In this document: in pieces, positions 9,031 to 16,491 of the stretch
Numbering within the stretch: position 1 is the stretch's first letter
Layout: each line of letters opens with the position of its first letter
Assembly (NCBI RefSeq): GCF_042466685.1
Contig: NZ_CP170448.1
Coordinates: 124,001 to 188,000, forward strand
Length of the DNA: 64,000 nucleotides
From: Vreelandella sp042466685
GTDB taxonomy: Bacteria > Pseudomonadota > Gammaproteobacteria > Pseudomonadales > Halomonadaceae
Reading direction: 5' to 3'
Notes under the pieces: model-generated
Told to the model about the DNA's origin: nothing
The model's input: only the letters and a program-made list of their open reading frames with translations
Database searches by the model: none
Position numbers and translations under genes: made by a program

Positions 9031-10088
9031 GCGCAGCCAAGATCAAAGTATTGTGTGTCGATGATTCGGCGCTAATCCGCGATTTGTTAACAGAAATTAT
9101 TAATTCCCAGCCCGACATGGAAGTCGTTGCGGTAGCGCCTGACCCCATAGCCGCCCGGGATTTGATCAAGCAGCACAACCCTGATGTGTTAACCCTTGAC
9201 GTGGAAATGCCGCGTATGGACGGCTTGGATTTTCTTGAGCGTTTAATGCGCCTGCGGCCCATGCCGGTGCTAATGGTGTCGTCACTCACCCAAAGCGGCT
9301 CAGAAATCACCCTACGTGCACTTGAGCTGGGGGCGCTGGATTTTGTCGCCAAGCCAAGCTTGGGAATCCGCAATGGGATGATGGAGTACGCCGACGAAAT
9401 TGCCGAAAAGCTGCGTGCTGCAGCGCGCTCACGCCCCCGCCAGGCGCGGCATAAAAATACACCGCCCCCAGCCGCCTTGAAGGCACCGCTGGTATCGAGT
9501 GAAAAGCTGATTATTATCGGCGCCTCCACTGGCGGCACTGAAGCCATTCGAGCGGTGCTAGAACCATTACCGGCAAATGCCCCGGCGATTTTGATTACCC
9601 AGCATATGCCCGGCGGCTTCACCCGTTCGTTTGCTGAGCGACTAGATCGGCTGTGCCGGATTACGGTTAAAGAAGCTACCGATGGTGAGCGGATTCTACC
9701 TGGACATGCCTATATCGCTCCTGGTGATCAGCACCTCAAGCTGGCGCGCAGTGGTGCTAACTACGTGGCACGCTTAGACGACGGCCCACCGGTTAATCGC
9801 CACCGTCCATCCGTTGACGTGCTGTTCCACTCAGCGGCGCAGCATGCGGGTAAGAATTCTATCGGCGTGATTCTGACGGGGATGGGTAAAGATGGCGCGG
9901 CAGGGCTGCTTGAGATGCGCCAAGCGGGTGCACCCACTATCGCCCAGAATGAGCAGTCCTGCGTGGTTTTCGGTATGCCGCGAGAAGCCATTGCAATGGG
10001 GGGCGCGGTGGAAGTGGTGGCTTTGGATGAGATCCCCTCGCGGATGATGGCGCTGATCGCCGCCTCTGGCCGCGCCCAGCGTGTGTAG
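9027..10088 (+). CDS. cheB: Chemoreceptor glutamate methylesterase/deamidase CheB
   Basis: Response-regulator-controlled esterase that removes receptor methyl groups. Start is TTG 9027, 6 nt after a very strong site (GAGGAGG, 9014-9020), giving 353 residues; the frame is open upstream to 8838 but that part is overlapped by cheR. Receiver domain: Asp12-Asp13, phospho-acceptor Asp58 (LTLDVEMPRMDG) and Lys109. Catalytic domain: Ser167 in IGASTGG, His193 in QHMPGGFT and Asp289 in GMGKDGAAG, the family's triad. The linker near 135-155 is Arg/Pro rich. No cheD is present, so deamidation probably rests on CheB. Confidence 0.96.
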   Translation: MSAAKIKVLCVDDSALIRDLLTEIINSQPDMEVVAVAPDPIAARDLIKQHNPDVLTLDVEMPRMDGLDFLERLMRLRPMPVLMVSSLTQSGSEITLRALELGALDFVAKPSLGIRNGMMEYADEIAEKLRAAARSRPRQARHKNTPPPAALKAPLVSSEKLIIIGASTGGTEAIRAVLEPLPANAPAILITQHMPGGFTRSFAERLDRLCRITVKEATDGERILPGHAYIAPGDQHLKLARSGANYVARLDDGPPVNRHRPSVDVLFHSAAQHAGKNSIGVILTGMGKDGAAGLLEMRQAGAPTIAQNEQSCVVFGMPREAIAMGGAVEVVALDEIPSRMMALIAASGRAQRV

Positions 10089-10156
10089 TGTGGTTCATAA
10101 CCAGCACGTATAAAAACTAATCACAAAAACTTAATAAGCTCGCAAGGGAACTCACA

Positions 10157-11851
10157 ATGAATCGTTTACTGCGCAACTTGAGTATTCACGTAGCTGTGGT
10201 CATAGCGCTTAGCTGTTTTGTCGTGCTGTTTTTGGTGATCGCGGGTTTGGGGGTTGTAGCAGATCGCGATGCACAAAATAATCTTGATACACTGAACACT
10301 ATTAGTGTGGCACAGCTAAATGAGGTTAACCGCGCTGACTCGCTGCTCAATCAGGCCATGTTGGCGATGGAGACTGCATCAAACTTTCTCATGGTGGGCC
10401 AGACCCGGCAATCCAATGAGCAGGTAGACATTGCGGGCGATCGCATCAAGCGTTCTGAGGAGCGTTTTGCGCGCTTTGCGGCGAATTCATTCTCACCGCA
10501 GGACGCAGTATTAGCTAACGCCTTGATTGAAGATTTTAATCCTGTCATGGAGTTAGTTAAGCAGCAGCATGAAACCTTCGAGTATATGGATTTGACCAGC
10601 TACAACAAGCTACGCGATGAGCTGGTTGAACCATTGGACAGTTTAACGGTTAGCATGACGGCCTTTGTACGGCACGGTTTCGATCGTGTTGATAACATTC
10701 GAGCCGATGCGCAAGCCCAGAGTCATCTGTTTAATATCATCAAAGCGGTAGCGTTGCTATTTGCCCTGGTGATGACCCTGGTTATTTACTTCGGTTTACG
10801 CCGGACGGTGATTGCCCCGTTAGGGGGGGCGGTTCAACGCCTGGATGCGATTGCCGATGCCGATTTAACCAACCCATTGCCAGAGGCGGGTAAAAACGAA
10901 ATTGGTCGTTTGTTTGGCGCCATGGGTACCATGCAGCAGAACCTCACTAATATCGTTAGCCGGGTGCGTGAAGGCAGCAACGAAATCCATCATGGCACCC
11001 GCGAGATTGCTAGCGGTAATGCTGATCTCTCTTCGCGTACGGAGCAGCAGGCCGCATCAATTCAGCAGACCGCGGCGAGTATGGAAGAGATGACGGCGAC
11101 GGTTAAGCAGAACGCCGATAATGCTCGCCAGGCCAGCACCCTGGCAGCTGACGCCTCCACGACGGCTGAACGCGGTGGTGAAGTGGTGGAGCAGGTGGTG
11201 CAGACCATGCACGGTATCTCCACCAGCTCGAAAAAAGTCGCTGACATTACCAGCGTTATTGATTCGATTGCCTTTCAAACCAATATTTTGGCGCTCAACG
11301 CCTCAGTAGAGGCCGCCCGCGCTGGCGAACAGGGCAGAGGTTTTGCGGTGGTGGCGGGGGAGGTGCGCAATTTGGCCAGCCGTAGTGCGGATGCGGCCAA
11401 AGAGATTAAGACCTTGATCGATGCCTCGGTGACCCAGATCCAGCAAGGCTCCACGCTGGTCGAGCAGGCGGGCACCACGATGTCGGATGTGGTGACCGCG
11501 GTTCGCCGAGTAACCGATATCATGGATGAAATTTCGGCTGCCTCCCAGGAGCAGAGCGACGGTATCGAGCAGGTTAGTCAGGCCGTGGGTCAGATGGATC
11601 AAGTCACCCAGCAAAACGCTGCGCTGGTACAGCAAGCCTCGGCGGCGGCGGCCTCACTTGAGGAGCAGGCCAACCGGTTGGAACAAGCGGTAGCTGTCTT
11701 TAAGCTATTAGGGGTGCAGGGTGCATCCCATCAGGCGCTACCCGCTTCGTCACCCACAACGAACGCAATGCCTGCTCCCAGGGTTGACCAGCAGCAGACG
11801 AGTCGGCCGACCGTCAAGCGTAACGACCACGAAGAGTGGGAAGAATTTTGA
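10157..11851 (+). CDS. Methyl-accepting chemotaxis protein (Tar/Tsr type)
   Basis: Full-length transmembrane chemoreceptor of 564 residues. TM1 is at about 10-36, a periplasmic four-helix-bundle-like domain at about 37-190 (long amphipathic helices, no cysteines), TM2 at about 194-216, then HAMP, methylation helices and the conserved signalling tip IAFQTNILALNASVEAARAG. The C-terminus HEEWEEF ends in the W-x-x-F tether motif. Ligand cannot be read from the sequence. It lies between cheB and cheY, the place where one or more receptors sit in many chemotaxis operons. A canonical start with AAGGGA upstream supports ATG 10157. Confidence 0.95.
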   Translation: MNRLLRNLSIHVAVVIALSCFVVLFLVIAGLGVVADRDAQNNLDTLNTISVAQLNEVNRADSLLNQAMLAMETASNFLMVGQTRQSNEQVDIAGDRIKRSEERFARFAANSFSPQDAVLANALIEDFNPVMELVKQQHETFEYMDLTSYNKLRDELVEPLDSLTVSMTAFVRHGFDRVDNIRADAQAQSHLFNIIKAVALLFALVMTLVIYFGLRRTVIAPLGGAVQRLDAIADADLTNPLPEAGKNEIGRLFGAMGTMQQNLTNIVSRVREGSNEIHHGTREIASGNADLSSRTEQQAASIQQTAASMEEMTATVKQNADNARQASTLAADASTTAERGGEVVEQVVQTMHGISTSSKKVADITSVIDSIAFQTNILALNASVEAARAGEQGRGFAVVAGEVRNLASRSADAAKEIKTLIDASVTQIQQGSTLVEQAGTTMSDVVTAVRRVTDIMDEISAASQEQSDGIEQVSQAVGQMDQVTQQNAALVQQASAAAASLEEQANRLEQAVAVFKLLGVQGASHQALPASSPTTNAMPAPRVDQQQTSRPTVKRNDHEEWEEF

Positions 11852-11950
11852 AGAACAGCTTTAGAAACAGTTCTAAGAGACCGTTTTAAACCCCTGACTG
11901 TACTTTTCAGTCGCCCCCGTGCCATATATTGATTGATTAGAGGATGACCC

Positions 11951-12340
11951 ATGGCAGATAAGAATATGAGTTTCCTGGTTGTAGACGACTTTCCCACTAT
12001 GCGTCGGATCGTGCGTAGTCTGCTTAAGGAGCTGGGCTTTACCAACGTGGATGAAGCCGAAGATGGCCAAGATGCGCTTAATAAACTGCGCTCCGGCAAT
12101 TTTGAATTCGTCGTTTCCGATTGGAATATGCCGAATCTGGACGGTTTGGAAATGCTCAAGGAGATCCGCCAGGATGAGGCGTTGAAAGACCTGCCCGTGT
12201 TGATGGTGACCGCAGAAGCGAAGAAAGAGAACATCATAGCGGCTGCTCAGGCGGGCGCTAACGGCTATGTCGTCAAGCCGTTCACTGCCGCTACCCTTGA
12301 AGAGAAGCTCAACAAGATCTTCGATAAACTGGGTATGTGA
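11951..12340 (+). CDS. cheY: Chemotaxis response regulator CheY
   Basis: Single-domain receiver that, when phosphorylated by CheA, binds the flagellar switch and changes rotation. 129 residues, with the full active site at E. coli numbering: Asp12, Asp13, phosphorylated Asp57, Thr87, Tyr106 and Lys109. AGAGGATGA lies before the ATG. It is followed at once by cheZ, the usual pairing in beta/gammaproteobacteria, where CheZ terminates the signal. Confidence 0.98.
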   Translation: MADKNMSFLVVDDFPTMRRIVRSLLKELGFTNVDEAEDGQDALNKLRSGNFEFVVSDWNMPNLDGLEMLKEIRQDEALKDLPVLMVTAEAKKENIIAAAQAGANGYVVKPFTAATLEEKLNKIFDKLGM

Positions 12341-12381
12341 GTGACTGGGCCAATATGCCTGGTTAACGAGGAGACAACAGT

Positions 12382-13077
12382 ATGAGCCAGAATGAGCAGT
12401 CCGATTCTGCCCAATCATCCGAACAAGCCGCTGAAGATCTAATTCATCGCATCGGTAAGTTGACGCGTATGCTGCGCGAGAACATGCGTGAATTAGGGCT
12501 TGATAAAGAGATTGAGAAAGCGGCCGAAGCTATTCCCGATGCACGCGACCGCCTGCACTATGTCGCCACCATGACGGAGCAGGCAGCAGATCGAGCGCTC
12601 AATGCCGTTGATCGTGCGCAGCCGCTGCAGGATCAATTGTCAGACCGGGCGGAGGCGCTGGATAAGCGCTGGGCCGAGTGGTTTGAAGCGCCGAAAGAGC
12701 TGGATGAGGCCAAAGCACTCGTCGTTGAGACCCGCACTTATCTCAGCGATGTGCCCGATGTGGTGTCAGCTACTAATAAAGAACTGATGGAAATCATGAT
12801 GGCCCAGGACTTTCAAGACCTGACCGGCCAAGTGATTAAGAAGATGATGGACGTGATCCATGAGATCGAGCATCAGCTGGTTCAGGTGCTCATCGACAAC
12901 GCGCCGGGCGCCCATGCACGAGAAACGCTGCAGCGCAAGGCCGAGGATCAGTGGAAAAGCGACACTGCAAGGCGTAACGAAGACCTTTTGAATGGGCCGC
13001 AAGTGAAGGATAATGTTCCGGATACCGTCTCTGGGCAAGATCAAGTAGACGACTTGTTGGACGAATTAGGCTTTTAA
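12382..13077 (+). CDS. cheZ: CheY phosphatase CheZ
   Basis: Helical dimeric phosphatase that dephosphorylates CheY. 231 residues. The central helical hairpin carries the conserved catalytic segment AQDFQDLTGQVIKKM (about residues 138-152), with the essential Gln within QDLTGQ. The extreme C-terminus VDDLLDELGF is the CheY-binding amphipathic peptide of the family, joined through a low-complexity linker. ATG is preceded by GGAGA. The gene ends the che block; a 104-base gap with three hairpins separates it from flhB. Confidence 0.96.
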   Translation: MSQNEQSDSAQSSEQAAEDLIHRIGKLTRMLRENMRELGLDKEIEKAAEAIPDARDRLHYVATMTEQAADRALNAVDRAQPLQDQLSDRAEALDKRWAEWFEAPKELDEAKALVVETRTYLSDVPDVVSATNKELMEIMMAQDFQDLTGQVIKKMMDVIHEIEHQLVQVLIDNAPGAHARETLQRKAEDQWKSDTARRNEDLLNGPQVKDNVPDTVSGQDQVDDLLDELGF

Positions 13078-13090
13078 AGCGCGTTATTAA

Positions 13091-13144
13091 ACGCCCCTTG
13101 GGCGTGCAAGCACGCTATTCAGCCGTCCCTATGGACGGCTGAAT
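13091..13144 (+). repeat. Three consecutive inverted repeats between cheZ and flhB
   Basis: Three hairpins in 54 bases: ACGCCC/GGGCGT (13091-13105, 3-nt loop); GCGTGC/GCACGC (13103-13116), which shares bases with the first and is therefore mutually exclusive with it; and a perfect 12-bp stem ATTCAGCCGTCC with 4-nt loop CTAT (13117-13144). None is followed by a T-run, so this is not a standard intrinsic terminator. It could be an mRNA processing or stability element, or a Rho-related boundary between the che and flh halves of the operon. Confidence 0.6.
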
Positions 13145-13181
13145 ACGTGATAAGCTTCGCTTCACCTGGCCGGATACCCGT

Positions 13182-14348
13182 ATGGCAGATAACGATAGCG
13201 ACCAGGAAAAGACTGAAGAGGCCACGCCCAGGCGAAAAGAGAAAGCCCGTGAAGAGGGCCAGGTTGCCCGTTCCCGCGAGTTAAATACGTTTCTGCTACT
13301 GCTGGGTGGTGTGGTTGGCCTCTACAGTATGGGCAAAATGCTCTACGACCAGTTAGGCGCGGTGATGGAGCAGGCTTTCTTGTTTGAGCGTCGCCAAGCC
13401 ATGGAAAGTACCCCGATGCTGGTCAATGCCCTGGATCTTGGCCAGCGCACGCTATTTGCCATGATGCCGCTGTTTTTACTGTTAGCGGTGATTGCATTGG
13501 TAGCCCCAGGGCTGATGGGGGGGTGGCTGATATCGGGTAAATCGATGCAGCCCAAGTTTTCCAAGCTAAACCCTATCAAGGGCGTAAAGCGCATCCTCTC
13601 CACACAGGCATTGATCGAATTGGCCAAAGCGATCGCCAAGTCGGTTCTGGTAGGGGGCGTCGCTGCGACCTTTTTGTATTTCAACATTGGCAAATTTATG
13701 GCGCTAATGGATCAGCCTATCCAGCAAGCGCTTACCAACGCTTTAAGCATGGCCGCTCAGGCGGCTGGGCTAATGGTGCTGGTGTTGATCGTGGTCATTT
13801 TGATCGATGTACCTTTCCAGCTCTGGGATAATGCCAAGAAGCTGCGCATGAGTCAGGAAGAGATTAAGCGTGAGCACAAGGAGTCTGAAGGTGACCCGCA
13901 TGTGAAAGCGCGTATTCGCCAGCAGCAGCAGGCCATGGCGCGAGGTAGGATGATGAGCAAGGTTCCCGAGGCGGACGTCATCATTACCAACCCCACGCAC
14001 TATGCAATAGCGCTGACTTATCAGGAAGGCAGTATGGGCGCCCCGCGGCTGGTGGCAAAAGGCGCCGATGCGGTGGCCGCGCGTATTCGCGAAATTGGTG
14101 AAGAGGCCGGTGTACCGCGATTGGAGGCGGCGCCACTGGCACGTGCCCTGTATCATCACGTGGATCTAGAGGCGGAGGTGCCGGCTGAACTGTATACCGC
14201 AGTGGCGGAAGTAATGGCCTGGGCCTATCGCCTCAAGCAAGTCGCAAAACAAGGAGGCGAGGTGCCCCCAACCCCCGATAAACTGCCGGTACCACCGGAG
14301 ATGGAAAGCCCCGGGCAAGGCGCCGGTGGTAATGAGGCGCAACCATGA
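13182..14348 (+). CDS. flhB: Flagellar export switch protein FlhB
   Basis: Inner-membrane component of the flagellar type III export gate that switches specificity from hook to filament substrates by self-cleavage. 388 residues: a basic N-terminus (EKTEEATPRRKEKAREEGQV), four membrane helices to about residue 215, then the cytoplasmic domain with the autocleavage motif Asn270-Pro-Thr-His273. The C-terminal tail after about 355 is Pro/Gly-rich. The ribosome site before ATG 13182 is weak, so translation may depend on the upstream hairpin region. It overlaps flhA by 4 bp. Confidence 0.97.
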   Translation: MADNDSDQEKTEEATPRRKEKAREEGQVARSRELNTFLLLLGGVVGLYSMGKMLYDQLGAVMEQAFLFERRQAMESTPMLVNALDLGQRTLFAMMPLFLLLAVIALVAPGLMGGWLISGKSMQPKFSKLNPIKGVKRILSTQALIELAKAIAKSVLVGGVAATFLYFNIGKFMALMDQPIQQALTNALSMAAQAAGLMVLVLIVVILIDVPFQLWDNAKKLRMSQEEIKREHKESEGDPHVKARIRQQQQAMARGRMMSKVPEADVIITNPTHYAIALTYQEGSMGAPRLVAKGADAVAARIREIGEEAGVPRLEAAPLARALYHHVDLEAEVPAELYTAVAEVMAWAYRLKQVAKQGGEVPPTPDKLPVPPEMESPGQGAGGNEAQP

Positions 14349-16432
14349 AAGGCTTGAGTCAGCTAGTAGGTCGGCGCGACTGGATGAGCGATGTGCGCAT
14401 GAAGCTGCTGGTCGGGCCGATGCTCATTCTAATGATTTTGGGCATGATGATTGTGCCCTTGCCCCCCTTCGCTCTGGATTTGCTCTTCACCTTCAATATC
14501 GCGCTGGCCATCATGGTGTTAATGGTCAGCATGTTTACCCAGAAGCCGCTGGACTTTGCGGCCTTTCCAGCAGTGTTGCTATTCACCACGCTGCTGCGCC
14601 TCTCCCTCAATGTGGCTTCTACCCGGGTGGTGCTTATGGAGGGCCACCAAGGTGGAGCGTCCGCGGGTAAGGTTATTGAAGCGTTCGGGGCATTTCTGGT
14701 CGGTGGTAATTTCGCGGTGGGCCTGGTGGTCTTCCTGATTCTCGTTATCATCAACTTTATGGTTATTACCAAAGGTGCTGGCCGTATTGCTGAAGTGGGT
14801 GCGCGCTTTACTCTGGATGCAATGCCGGGTAAGCAGATGGCCATCGATGCCGATCTGAATGCTGGCTTAATTGGCGAAGAAGATGCCAAAAAGCGCCGTG
14901 CAGAAGTCGCTCAAGAGGCGGATTTCTTTGGTTCGATGGACGGCGCGAGTAAATTTGTTCGTGGTGATGCCATTGCCGGTTTGGTAATTATGGTGGTCAA
15001 CATCATCGGCGGGCTGATGATTGGCATGCTGCAGCACGATATGAGCTTTGGCGCTGCTGGTCAGACCTATATGTTACTGGCCATCGGCGACGGCCTGGTG
15101 GCGCAAATTCCTGCCCTGGTCATCTCGACCGCAGCGGGTGTCACGGTTTCCCGGGTAAGTACCGACACAAACGAAGATATTGGCCAGCAAATGCTCAGCC
15201 AACTGTTCGTTAATCCGCAGGTACTCATCTTGGCCGCTGTGGTGATGGGCCTGTTGGGCATGGTGCCCGGTATGCCCAATCTAGTATTTCTATTTTTTAC
15301 TGCGCTCTTGGCGGGCTTGGCATGGTTTCTTATGCGTCACAAGGAAAAGGCGTTGGTCAAAGAGGAGATCGCCGCGGCTCCTGTGCCTCTGCAAGAGACC
15401 CCCGAAGCGAGTTGGGAAGACGTGCAGTTGGTCGATACTCTGGGCCTGGAAGTGGGGCACCGCTTAATCCCGCTGGTTGACTCGCGTCAAAAGGGCGAGC
15501 TGCTTGGACGGATTAAAAGTGTACGTAAAAAGTTTGCCCAGGAAGTAGGCTTCCTGCCGCCGGTGGTGCATATACGCGATAATTTGGAGCTGCCGCCCAA
15601 CGCCTATGTACTCTCCATGAAAGGCGCCGAGATTGGCCGCGCCGAGGCGCAGCCGGGTAAATGGCTGGCGATCAACCCAGGGCAAGTCTCCGGCGAGCTG
15701 CAGGGCACCCATACCCAGGATCCCGCCTTTGGTTTGCCCGCTGTGTGGATTGATAGCAACCAGCGCGAACATGCCCAGGTGTATGGCTATACCGTGGTGG
15801 ATGCCAGCACGGTGATTGCTACCCACCTGAACCACCTGTTGCACCGTCATTCGCCCGAGATGCTCGGCCGACAGGAAGTCCAAAAACTGCTGGATAAAAT
15901 GGGTGATGATCAGAAAGCGTTGGTCGAAGAGGTGATCCCGAAAGCTATTTCGCTGACGGTGTTGCAGCGCATCCTGCAAAATCTGCTCGATGAAGATGTC
16001 TCTATCCGCGATATGCGCACTATTCTGGATACCCTGGCGGAGTACGCCACCCAGCAAAAAGATCCTAACGAGCTGACGGCATTGGTGCGTGTTTCACTGG
16101 GGAGGGCGATTGTCCAGCAGTGGTTTGCAGGGCAGGAAACGCTTAATGTCATGGGATTGGATGCCCAGCTGGAGCAGGTGCTGGTACAGGCCATGAATGG
16201 CAACGGCGCCATGGAGCCCGGGTTGGCAGAAACGCTGATGACTCAGGCGCAGCAGGCGCTGGAGCGTCACGAAAGCTCAGGCGAACCGCCGGTGCTGGTT
16301 GTGCAGCACTCGCTGCGAGCGGTACTGTCGCGCTTCTTGCGTCGCCGTCTACGCCATATGTCGGTGTTGTCTCAGGCTGAAATCCCCGACGACCGCACAT
16401 TAAGAGTGACGACAATAGTCGGCGGACGTTAA
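14345..16432 (+). CDS. flhA: Flagellar export gate protein FlhA
   Basis: Large component of the flagellar type III export gate; forms the nonameric cytoplasmic ring that receives chaperone-substrate complexes. 695 residues, normal length. About eight membrane helices lie in the first 330 residues, with the FHIPEP-family signatures TTLLRLSLNVASTRV and KGAGRIAEVGARFTLDAMPGKQ. The cytoplasmic domain extends from about 345 to the end. The start overlaps flhB (ATGA). Downstream is flhF after 59 bases. Confidence 0.97.
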   Translation: MKGLSQLVGRRDWMSDVRMKLLVGPMLILMILGMMIVPLPPFALDLLFTFNIALAIMVLMVSMFTQKPLDFAAFPAVLLFTTLLRLSLNVASTRVVLMEGHQGGASAGKVIEAFGAFLVGGNFAVGLVVFLILVIINFMVITKGAGRIAEVGARFTLDAMPGKQMAIDADLNAGLIGEEDAKKRRAEVAQEADFFGSMDGASKFVRGDAIAGLVIMVVNIIGGLMIGMLQHDMSFGAAGQTYMLLAIGDGLVAQIPALVISTAAGVTVSRVSTDTNEDIGQQMLSQLFVNPQVLILAAVVMGLLGMVPGMPNLVFLFFTALLAGLAWFLMRHKEKALVKEEIAAAPVPLQETPEASWEDVQLVDTLGLEVGHRLIPLVDSRQKGELLGRIKSVRKKFAQEVGFLPPVVHIRDNLELPPNAYVLSMKGAEIGRAEAQPGKWLAINPGQVSGELQGTHTQDPAFGLPAVWIDSNQREHAQVYGYTVVDASTVIATHLNHLLHRHSPEMLGRQEVQKLLDKMGDDQKALVEEVIPKAISLTVLQRILQNLLDEDVSIRDMRTILDTLAEYATQQKDPNELTALVRVSLGRAIVQQWFAGQETLNVMGLDAQLEQVLVQAMNGNGAMEPGLAETLMTQAQQALERHESSGEPPVLVVQHSLRAVLSRFLRRRLRHMSVLSQAEIPDDRTLRVTTIVGGR

Positions 16433-16491
16433 TGATGACACGCCGTGGTAGGCTAGCGTTGACCATTTCCAGAATAGGCAAAAGGTAAATC

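Noticed and set aside
9005..9622. 205-codon antisense frame in cheB
   Set aside because: Entirely within cheB, whose catalytic residues are all intact; no independent signal.
10089..10156. Sigma-28 promoters before the chemoreceptor genes
   Set aside because: No TAAA-N15-GCCGATAA-like sequence in the gaps 4452-4560, 5857-5915 or 10089-10156; these genes are probably read from upstream.
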